Source: Flavobacterium denitrificans DSM 15936
GTDB taxonomy: Bacteria > Bacteroidota > Bacteroidia > Flavobacteriales > Flavobacteriaceae
Assembly: GCF_000425445.1 (NCBI RefSeq)
Contig: NZ_KE384378.1
Coordinates: 233,811-297,810, forward strand
Reading direction: 5' to 3'
DNA: 64,000 bases
Positions 17,944 through 24,961 of this stretch are shown piece after piece. The translations under genes and the position numbers were made by a program. The notes under the pieces are model-generated. The model did not search any database. It saw only the letters and a program-made list of their open reading frames with translations, and had not been told where the DNA came from. The number at the start of each line of letters is the position of its first letter. Position 1 is the stretch's first letter.

Positions 17944-18378
17944 ATGAAAATTCAAACCTACTACAATCACATACGGTTTTACATACCTCATCATTTCATA
18001 TATTACCCAGTTCTGATATTTTTTCTAATCTGCAGTATTTATTTTGCCTGTACTACAAGTGATACCTTAATTTGGTCATTTATAGGTGTTGGTTTTATTT
18101 TCCTTTTTTGTCTTGCCTTCATGCTCCGCCAGCATTATGCCTTGATATTGCAAAACCGAATTGTACGCTTAGAACTTCGCTACCGTTATTTTACTCTAAC
18201 TGGAAAAAGATTAGAAGAGTTTGAACACAAACTTACTGATGATCAAATTTTTGCACTTCGCTTTGCGCCAGACAGTGAATTTTTGCCACTGCTTGAAGAT
18301 GCTCTAAAAAACAATCTCTCAGGCGACGCCATCAAAAAAGCAATCATACACTGGAAAGCTGATTATAATAGGGTGTAG
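17944..18378 (+). CDS. DUF6526-like membrane protein
   Basis: The 144-residue protein has two neighbouring membrane helices (about residues 20-38 and 44-62). A cytoplasmic domain follows with LEFRYRYFTLT-like content (here ELRYRYFTLTGKRLEEF), FALRFAPDSEFLPLLEDAL, and KAIIHWKADYNRV. This matches a widespread uncharacterised Bacteroidota/Firmicutes family (DUF6526). The function is unknown. It is followed directly by the 7-bp repeat array at 18383. Confidence 0.75.
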   Translation: MKIQTYYNHIRFYIPHHFIYYPVLIFFLICSIYFACTTSDTLIWSFIGVGFIFLFCLAFMLRQHYALILQNRIVRLELRYRYFTLTGKRLEEFEHKLTDDQIFALRFAPDSEFLPLLEDALKNNLSGDAIKKAIIHWKADYNRV

Positions 18379-18382
18379 ATTA

Positions 18383-18585
18383 GTCAAAAGTCGAAAGTCA
18401 AAAGTTGAAAGTTGAAAGTTGAAAGTTGAAAGTTGAAAGTCAAAAGTCAAAAGTCAAAAGTCAAAAGTCAAAAGTCAAAAGTCAAAAGTCAAAAGTCAAA
18501 AGTCGAAAGTTGAAAGTCGAAATCTATAATCTATAATCTAAAATCTATAATCTAAAATCTAAAATCTATAATCTATAATCTAAAA
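18383..18585. repeat. 29 uninterrupted 7-bp repeat words
   Basis: 203 bp divide exactly into 29 heptamers with no phase break. The order is GTCAAAA, GTCGAAA, GTCAAAA, five GTTGAAA, nine GTCAAAA, GTCGAAA, GTTGAAA, GTCGAAA, then nine units of TCTATAA or TCTAAAA. The words change but the period does not. The array starts 4 bp after the stop of the DUF6526 gene and ends 178 bp before the next gene. Confidence 0.95.
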
Positions 18586-18763
18586 TTAGCCGGGTGCAAC
18601 ACTCGTTTCCAAAAGATCTTTTACAGATTTCCAAACCCTGAAACCGTATTAAACTGATACTTAACTGAATTATCCAAATATTAAACGAGAAAAATTTAAT
18701 TGAATGATTTTTTTTGTTAACTTTAAGTGTTAAAATTCAACAGTAAACCTAAACATCAACCAA

Positions 18764-19684
18764 ATGAAAAAATTAGTTTATTATTTGATAATACCACTTT
18801 CTTTTTTCTCGGCAAATGCACAAACTACAACAAGCGAACTGCCTGAAGAAAAAACACTAACCGCCGTACAAAGTGATAATGAGGAAGATCTTCAAGATTA
18901 TAATCCAGAAGATTTACCTTGGCACAACAGAAAATTTAAATTTACTGCTGGTGGTTTTTTTCCTGTTAATAATACTGTGGTTAAAGTTGAAGGCAACAAT
19001 GGAAATATAGGAACTGAAATTGATCTTGAAAATGATTTAGGATTCAATAAATCATCTGCATCATTCTTAGGAACGTTTGACTGGCGTATATCTCGAAGAT
19101 CTAGATTAGGTTTTGAATATTTTGTACTAGACAGAACTGCTACAAAAACACTGCAAAGAGATATTAACTTTGGAGACAATACTTATGAAGTAAATGGACG
19201 AGTTCAGGGTACCTTTAATGTACAAATCATGCGAGTTGCTTATGGCTATGCTATTCTATCAAAACCTAAATACCAAGCAGGTTTATTAGTTGGAGCGCAT
19301 GTCCTTTTTGCGGATTTGGGCTTAAGATTAGAAGGAGATACACAAAGTATAGAAAAACATGATAGCTTTGACTTTACTGCGCCGCTGCCTGATATTGGAA
19401 TTTGGGGAGAATTTGTTCTAGGAAGACGCTGGGGTTTATATGCCAACGTAAATTATCTTGCCTTAAAAATTAATGATACAGATGGCCGAATCATAAGCTA
19501 CAATTTGTCTGTTTTATATAATGTCGCTAATAACTTTAGTCTTACTGCAGGTTATACCGGTTTAAACTTTAGAGTAGATACAGTTCAAGAACGTTTAAAC
19601 GGTTTCCTAAAATGGGGCTATAACGGGCCAACAATTACGGCAGTTTATACTTTTGGAAAACATGTATCGAATTCGAAAAAATAG
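18764..19684 (+). CDS. Predicted outer-membrane beta-barrel protein
   Basis: The 306-residue protein starts with a signal peptide (residues 1-20, LIIPLSFFSANAQ). An acidic linker follows, then alternating beta-strand pattern with aromatic girdles from about residue 50. It closes with YNGPTITAVYTFGKH. The pattern RSRLGFEYFVLDRTATKT and the final strands resemble outer-membrane beta-barrel proteins of OmpW/OmpA-barrel size (8-12 strands). No OmpA peptidoglycan domain is present. The function is unknown. It stands alone, preceded by a weak -7-like box (TAACTTTA near 18718). Confidence 0.75.
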   Translation: MKKLVYYLIIPLSFFSANAQTTTSELPEEKTLTAVQSDNEEDLQDYNPEDLPWHNRKFKFTAGGFFPVNNTVVKVEGNNGNIGTEIDLENDLGFNKSSASFLGTFDWRISRRSRLGFEYFVLDRTATKTLQRDINFGDNTYEVNGRVQGTFNVQIMRVAYGYAILSKPKYQAGLLVGAHVLFADLGLRLEGDTQSIEKHDSFDFTAPLPDIGIWGEFVLGRRWGLYANVNYLALKINDTDGRIISYNLSVLYNVANNFSLTAGYTGLNFRVDTVQERLNGFLKWGYNGPTITAVYTFGKHVSNSKK

Positions 19685-19717
19685 AGTTCTAAAGTACTGA
19701 GATGCTTAGGCTCTAAG
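19685..19717. repeat. Array of 8-bp words downstream of the beta-barrel gene
   Basis: Successive octamers GTTCTAAA, GTACTGAG, ATGCTTAG, GCTCTAAG start right after the stop codon. They belong to the same word family (NNNCTAAG) as 15938-15997. The remaining 19718-19892 shows nothing recognisable. Confidence 0.7.
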
Positions 19718-19892
19718 TTTTTATTTGGAACGTATATTTCAAACGTAAAAATCTTTAAGACTTATAAAGTCGTTAAAATAAAAAGTCGGCAAAGCTTTAT
19801 CAAATAAGCTGTGCTGGCTTTTCTTTTAGAGATCCTAAAAATGGGAGCACCCATTGCGTAAATTTTTGCGTTCTTTTTGGTTAAACAAAAAA

Positions 19893-19926
19893 ACAAGCCC
19901 GATATCTTCTAAAGATTTCGGGCTTG
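19893..19926 (-). terminator. Intrinsic terminator of PUL 1
   Basis: A stem of 19893-19908 with 19912-19926 (core AAGCCCGA/TCGGGCTT) is flanked on the left by a run of A, which gives a U run on minus-strand transcripts. It lies 46 bp beyond the GH97 stop, the last gene of the operon. Confidence 0.85.
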
Positions 19927-19971
19927 TCTGCTCAAACTTAAACTTAACTAAAATAAACGAAACTAATTCAA

Positions 19972-21990
19972 TTAATTTAATAGAGTGAATTTTATAGCTG
20001 TCCCTCCTCCAGCTGCCAATTTCATATTTATTACACTTTTACTATTTACTTTTTGTTTTGAAATCGTAACCGGATATGGATTCGTCTTATAATTTGCCCC
20101 TTCTCCGTCAGCATAAACTGTAGCTTCATATTCTTTTCCAGCATCTAAAAATGATAAATCAACTTTTAAGTCTCTTGCATTTTTATTGGTAATAGATCCT
20201 AAATACCAGTTTTTTTCGTCCCAATCTTTACGGACAATTGTCGTGTATTCACCAATTTTTGAATCCAAAACCTTAGTATATGACCAAGTGCATGGAACCT
20301 CTTTTATGAATTGAAATTCTGGTTTTCCAACATAATTCTCAGGCAAATCAGAAGCCATTTGCAACGGACTGAAAATAATCACATACAAAGCCAATTGATT
20401 TGCCAAAGTGGTTTGAACTCTAGCGCCAGAAGGCGTTTTATAATCAAAGTTGAAATTCCCAGGCGTGTAATCAAAAGGCCCCGAAAGCATTCTTGTAAAA
20501 GGCAAAGTCGTTAAATGTTGTGGTGTATTGCCACCGTCAACCGACCATGCATTGTATTCCTGCCCTCTTCCGCCTTCTTGCGACATAAAATTTGGATACG
20601 TACGCTGAATTCCAGTTCCCTTCATTGGTTCGTGGTTATCAATCATAATATGATATTTGGCAGCTGTTTCGATTACTTTTCTGTAATGACGCGCTCCATA
20701 CTGACTGTCGTGCCATTCTTTTTTGTCCAAATATTTGTTTACGTAACCTGTTTTAACCGAGTTCACGCCCATTTTTTGATACAATTTAAAGGCATCTTCA
20801 AGCTGGCTTTCATAATGTTTAGAAGCACCTGCTGTTTCATGATGTCCAATTAATCGAACATTTTTCATGGCCGCATATTTTGTAATTTCTTCCAAATTAA
20901 AATCAGGATACGCTTTTACAAAACTAAACGCAGATCCATCGGCAGTCCAGTCACCGTCCCAGCCTTCGTTCCAACCTTCTACTAGAACGCCATCAAAATT
21001 ATTTTTCGCTGCAAAATCAATGTATTCTTTTGTGTTTTTTGTTGTTGCGCCATGTTTTGGTCCTTGCCCCCAAGTGAATTTTTCTAAATGCATTCCCCAC
21101 CAAACTCCAATATATTTTGATGGCGTAATCCAAGAAAGATCTTCAATTTTTGAAGGCTCATTTAAATTCAGCATAATGGTTGACGTAGCAACATCACCAG
21201 GCGTTTTTCCAACAACAATTGTTCTCCAAGGTGTTACAAAAGGAGCTTCAGCATATACTTTTACACCATCGGCCCAAGGCACTAAATCACTTTTATATTG
21301 TTTGTCGCTTGTTTTTAAAAGTGTCATTGAGGCAAAATCTGTCAAATTAGCTTCATGAATGGCAACATACAATTTCTCCTTGGTTTCAAAAGTAGCCGGC
21401 GTGTTGATCGTATCAGTTTGACTGATTGGTGTTTTGCGGTATTCACTTTCATAATAACTGTTTTCACGATGAACCGGAATCCACCAAACATCATTATTAG
21501 ATTTAAAAGTGAATTGTGTAACTTCATTCAAAATCTTCACCTTGTCCAAATGTTGCTGTTTTGGAAAAGAATAGCGAAATCCTACACCGTCGTCAAAAAC
21601 TCTAAAAATAATATCAACCAAACGCTCTTCGCCTTTTGATTCTTTCAAATGAACAATTAATTCATTGTGATGATCGCGCACTTTTTTGAATTCTCCCCAA
21701 GGCTGTTCCCAAGTTTCATCAAAAGTTTTTTCTTCGGTTGAAACCACTTCAAAACCATCTGTCATTTTTTGGATTCCTTGAAATTCAAAACCCAACAATG
21801 ATGGTTCAATAACTGATTTTCCTTCGGAAGTAAAGCTGTATTGAGGCTGACCAGAAGGCGTTAATTCAAAAACTAATTCGGTGTTTTTTCCAGGAGAACT
21901 GATTTTGTATGTCATTTTTTTAGTACCGCAGGCATAGAGCATTATTGCTACAAAAGCAATCAGGCAGTATCTATATCTTATGTTTTTCAT
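19972..21990 (-). CDS. GH97 alpha-glucosidase (SusB-like), lipoprotein
   Basis: The 672-residue enzyme begins with a lipoprotein signal (Cys21). The N-terminal GH97 beta-sandwich contains SPGKNTELVFELTPSG. The catalytic barrel has WWGMHLEKFTWGQGPKHG and AAKNNFDGVLVEGWNEGWDG, and a C-terminal beta domain closes the protein. The family has two mechanisms. Here DNHEPMKGTG and SQEGGRGQEYNAW supply the catalytic glutamates of the inverting SusB type. The Asp nucleophile of the retaining alpha-galactosidase type is replaced by GYV (VKTGYVNKYL). I infer an exo-alpha-glucosidase acting in the periplasm. It is the last gene of PUL 1, 26 bp after the GH71/99-like gene. Confidence 0.9.
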   Translation of the reverse strand: MKNIRYRYCLIAFVAIMLYACGTKKMTYKISSPGKNTELVFELTPSGQPQYSFTSEGKSVIEPSLLGFEFQGIQKMTDGFEVVSTEEKTFDETWEQPWGEFKKVRDHHNELIVHLKESKGEERLVDIIFRVFDDGVGFRYSFPKQQHLDKVKILNEVTQFTFKSNNDVWWIPVHRENSYYESEYRKTPISQTDTINTPATFETKEKLYVAIHEANLTDFASMTLLKTSDKQYKSDLVPWADGVKVYAEAPFVTPWRTIVVGKTPGDVATSTIMLNLNEPSKIEDLSWITPSKYIGVWWGMHLEKFTWGQGPKHGATTKNTKEYIDFAAKNNFDGVLVEGWNEGWDGDWTADGSAFSFVKAYPDFNLEEITKYAAMKNVRLIGHHETAGASKHYESQLEDAFKLYQKMGVNSVKTGYVNKYLDKKEWHDSQYGARHYRKVIETAAKYHIMIDNHEPMKGTGIQRTYPNFMSQEGGRGQEYNAWSVDGGNTPQHLTTLPFTRMLSGPFDYTPGNFNFDYKTPSGARVQTTLANQLALYVIIFSPLQMASDLPENYVGKPEFQFIKEVPCTWSYTKVLDSKIGEYTTIVRKDWDEKNWYLGSITNKNARDLKVDLSFLDAGKEYEATVYADGEGANYKTNPYPVTISKQKVNSKSVINMKLAAGGGTAIKFTLLN

Positions 21991-22016
21991 TATTTAATTG
22001 TATTAATTACAGCTCC

Positions 22017-23261
22017 TTATTTAATTTCGCTCAGTGACTGTTTTGCTTTTGCAGGTTGCATGGAAACAAAATAATTAAAAGCCTGATCCAATTTTTTCTG
22101 AGCATCGGCATTTCCTTTCTTCTCCACTCTTAGATTATAAAGCTTGCTGATATCTGCAAAAAATGATTCAGTGTTTTTTACGCCGGCAAAAGTTTTTACT
22201 TTCTCAATGTAATTGTATCCAAATTCAACTGTTGGCTCAAACATGGTTCCTTCGCCAAAGTCATTCCAAGTAATCAATTGCAAGTAGCTTAGGTTTGCAT
22301 TTTTGGCTAAAGAAAGTGTTTCGTCAAGTGTTGCTCCATTATTGTGTTCAATAGTCCAGCCAATTGCCGCTCCTCCACCGCCTTCAGCATAAAAATCTTT
22401 AAAACCGGGATAAGCACTTCCCATTGCTACTGAAAGTTTTGGTTTTGTGTTCGTATAAAAATTAGTCAAATACGTGCTGTTTTTGTAAACCCAGGCATAC
22501 TCACCAGAAGCATTTTCACCCGCCTCTACAGATTGATCCCAAAGTGTCAAGAAAGTGGGTTTTGTGGTTAAAGTGTTAAAAACATTTGTCCATTCTGCCG
22601 GCGTTTGCAATACAATTGGTCCGAAATTCAGCAATAACGGTTTTCCGTTTATTTTGATGTAGTTTGCATCGCTAAAACAATTCGTCTGCAAATAACTTAA
22701 ATCGGTTTTTGCTGCGCTGGTTACTGAAATTGCTTTCCCTGCATTTACAACATTTGTCGTTACTCTGTCTTCATACACAATCGCATATTCAAGACCAACT
22801 TTGTCCAACATAGCAATCAATTGCTCCGTATTTTCTTTTACCATTCGGTAATCATTTACGTCATATGTGCCGTACCAATCGATCAAAAGACCATCAATTC
22901 CTGAATATTTCATCAATAATAAATGATTTTCGATCACATTTTTGTCGCCTGAATGATATGGACCAATCAGCGGATAATAATACGATGCAATTTCTCTGTG
23001 GTTGTTTGCCCCGATAGTATTAGGATTTTTATTTGCCATTGTCCAGTGATATCCCCATTTTTTATCGGCACTGCTTTCATTGGTTTCAAACCAAGGCATG
23101 TAATGAACGAAAATTTTGGTGCTGTTTGTTTTTTCAATCGCAACTGGCGCAATTGTTTCCGGTTCTACTGGTTTCTCTGAGCCTTTGTCATCGCTGCTGC
23201 ATCCAGCAACCATCACAATACTCATCAAACCGAAAACCAATGATGTAATATATTTTTTCAT
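22017..23261 (-). CDS. GH71/GH99-like glycoside hydrolase, lipoprotein
   Basis: The 414-residue protein has a lipoprotein signal (Cys21) followed by SSDDKGSE. Acidic residues right after Cys fit the surface-export signal of Bacteroidota lipoproteins. The barrel begins IFVHYMPWFETNESSADKKW and contains YSGIDGLLIDWYGTYD. It ends with LITWNDFGEGTMFEPT, the W-N-x-x-x-E-G-x-x-x-E-P closing motif of the GH71/GH99 clan. GH99 members are endo-alpha-mannanases and GH71 members alpha-1,3-glucanases; the sequence alone does not decide. Together with GH97 in the same locus an alpha-glucan is more likely, but this is an inference. It lies 174 bp after SusD with two hairpins between. Confidence 0.82.
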   Translation of the reverse strand: MKKYITSLVFGLMSIVMVAGCSSDDKGSEKPVEPETIAPVAIEKTNSTKIFVHYMPWFETNESSADKKWGYHWTMANKNPNTIGANNHREIASYYYPLIGPYHSGDKNVIENHLLLMKYSGIDGLLIDWYGTYDVNDYRMVKENTEQLIAMLDKVGLEYAIVYEDRVTTNVVNAGKAISVTSAAKTDLSYLQTNCFSDANYIKINGKPLLLNFGPIVLQTPAEWTNVFNTLTTKPTFLTLWDQSVEAGENASGEYAWVYKNSTYLTNFYTNTKPKLSVAMGSAYPGFKDFYAEGGGGAAIGWTIEHNNGATLDETLSLAKNANLSYLQLITWNDFGEGTMFEPTVEFGYNYIEKVKTFAGVKNTESFFADISKLYNLRVEKKGNADAQKKLDQAFNYFVSMQPAKAKQSLSEIK

Positions 23262-23290
23262 ACTGATGTACTTTTAATATTATATTTTTT

Positions 23291-23349
23291 GCCACAGATT
23301 AAGAGATTAAAAAGGATTAATAATCTGTGAAAATCCTTTAATCTGTGGC
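23291..23349 (-). repeat. Inverted repeat between susD and the GH71/99-like gene
   Basis: The left arm starts GCCACAGATTAA and the right arm ends TTAATCTGTGGC. The inner words AAGGATT and AATCCTTT also pair, with a short bulge. The words resemble those at 2530-2552. It lies in the 5' leader of the enzyme genes. Confidence 0.7.
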
Positions 23350-23386
23350 TAAAAAATTAGCCATGAGGATATTCGTTTTAAAAATA

Positions 23387-23425
23387 TGTCAGCCTTCCAC
23401 GACTAACCAACATGGAAGACTGACA
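23387..23425 (-). terminator. Hairpin directly downstream of susD (PUL 1)
   Basis: A 13-bp stem (23387-23399 with 23413-23425, one G:U-type position, core CTTCCA/TGGAAG) with a 13-nt loop ends 10 bp from the susD stop. No long U run follows. It is more likely an RNA-stability hairpin or weak attenuator than a full terminator. Confidence 0.6.
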
Positions 23426-23434
23426 TTCAATAAC

Positions 23435-24937
23435 CTAATACCCAGGATTCTGTTTTAGGTTTTTATTTGTGGTTAAAACGGTACTTGGAATTGGGAAAAT
23501 CGCTCTGTACTTTTCAGTTGTTCCTTTTTCCCACCAAGGCAAGAAGAATGTTCCAAAACGGATGTTATCTGTTCTTCTTCTTCCTTCAAAAGTAAATTCC
23601 TTAAGCAATTCTTGATCAATGAAATGAAGATCAATTGTTGTAGGCATTTCTTCGCCAGCACGTGCAGTAACTTGCTGTAAAAATGGTTTTGCCAAATCTG
23701 GAGAGCCTAAACGAACATAACATTCCGCTTGCATCATCAAGATTTCAGCGTAACGAATGACAACTAAATCATGATCACGCTCCCAAGTTTCTCCAGCTTT
23801 CATTTCATATTTTCCTAAACGAACTCCTTGATTGTCTTTTGCATCTGCAACACTGTTTACTTCTTCGGTATAGGTCAACGGTTCTCCGTTATCCATAATA
23901 ATTACAGTTCCTGTTGCTAAATTGATTTGATCACCGGCAACCATACATTTTTTTCGTTTGTCTGTATCAGCAAAAGCTGAATAAACTCCTGGCTGTGCAC
24001 ACATTCCGTTTGCGCTCCAAGGATAATCTCCTGTTGCAGAAACTGTCAATTTATGCAAATAATGACAAGACATCGAATTCATATAATTCCCTACAGTTCC
24101 TGCTTTTGAATCATATGGAATTGCAAAAATGATTTCCGGCGACTTTTGATTTTCTGTCGCGAAATTGGCAAAGAAATCTGGCGTCAAGGAATAACCAGAA
24201 ACTTTTTGGCACATGTTAAGACAATCCTGCCAACGTGCTGTCCCAATAAAAGCTTCTGAGTTAAGATATAATCTAGCCAATAACGAATACGCTACATTTT
24301 TTGTCATTTTAGAATACACCACATTTGAGTTCAAATGCGGAAGAGCGTCTGTCAGCTCTTTTTCAACAAAATCGTAAACTTGTTTTCTTGTAGAATTTGA
24401 TGGCAATGATGTATCTTCAAAATTGGTTACAATAGGCACATTTCCGAACAAATCCAAAAGATTATAGTAATAATACGCTCTCAAGGCTTTTAATTCGGCA
24501 TAAATCGGCGCTTTTGCAGTATCGCTCAAAGACGATTTATCGATTTGATAAATGATTGAATTGATTTTTGCAATTCCGGTATAATTGTAACGCCAAGCCG
24601 AAAGAATCATACGGTTATCTGCTTTCCAAGTATGTTTTTGAGCATCTTGATATTGTCCGCCATCGTACCAGTTTGTGCCTCTAGTTGGAATTGTAGCTTC
24701 ATCAGAAACCGTTTCATTTAAAAAGAATACATATTCGCAAGTTGGGTAATTGTTTGATATTCCGTCAGCGAATCCTCTTAAAGAAGAATAAGCCCCTCCT
24801 ACCAATGCATCAATTTCCTTTGAGGTATTTCCAAAATTTCCATCCTCTACTTTATCGTACAAATCCTCGCTTAAGTCAGTACATGATATCGTAAAAAGCA
24901 TGCTCATTAATATTGCTGCTGTTATTTTGATTTTCAT
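23435..24937 (-). CDS. SusD/RagB-family glycan-binding lipoprotein (PUL 1)
   Basis: The 500-residue protein has a lipoprotein signal (Cys19). It carries SusD hallmarks: an N-terminal helical region with DALVGGAYSSLRGFADG, TPR-like pairs with KALRAYYYYNLLDLFGNVPI, VYDFVEKELTDALPHL, and the C-terminal FEGRRRTDNIRFG. It closes with FPIPSTVLTTNKNLKQNPGY, the typical IP...N.NL.QNpGY end. Role: surface lid of the SusC pore that binds the glycan. It is 24 bp downstream of its SusC partner. Confidence 0.95.
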   Translation of the reverse strand: MKIKITAAILMSMLFTISCTDLSEDLYDKVEDGNFGNTSKEIDALVGGAYSSLRGFADGISNNYPTCEYVFFLNETVSDEATIPTRGTNWYDGGQYQDAQKHTWKADNRMILSAWRYNYTGIAKINSIIYQIDKSSLSDTAKAPIYAELKALRAYYYYNLLDLFGNVPIVTNFEDTSLPSNSTRKQVYDFVEKELTDALPHLNSNVVYSKMTKNVAYSLLARLYLNSEAFIGTARWQDCLNMCQKVSGYSLTPDFFANFATENQKSPEIIFAIPYDSKAGTVGNYMNSMSCHYLHKLTVSATGDYPWSANGMCAQPGVYSAFADTDKRKKCMVAGDQINLATGTVIIMDNGEPLTYTEEVNSVADAKDNQGVRLGKYEMKAGETWERDHDLVVIRYAEILMMQAECYVRLGSPDLAKPFLQQVTARAGEEMPTTIDLHFIDQELLKEFTFEGRRRTDNIRFGTFFLPWWEKGTTEKYRAIFPIPSTVLTTNKNLKQNPGY

Positions 24938-24961
24938 TTGTTCTATTTTTGAGTTAATTCG

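Noticed and set aside
18383..18585. Possible CRISPR array
   Set aside because: Repeats are 7 bp with no spacers and no cas genes nearby.
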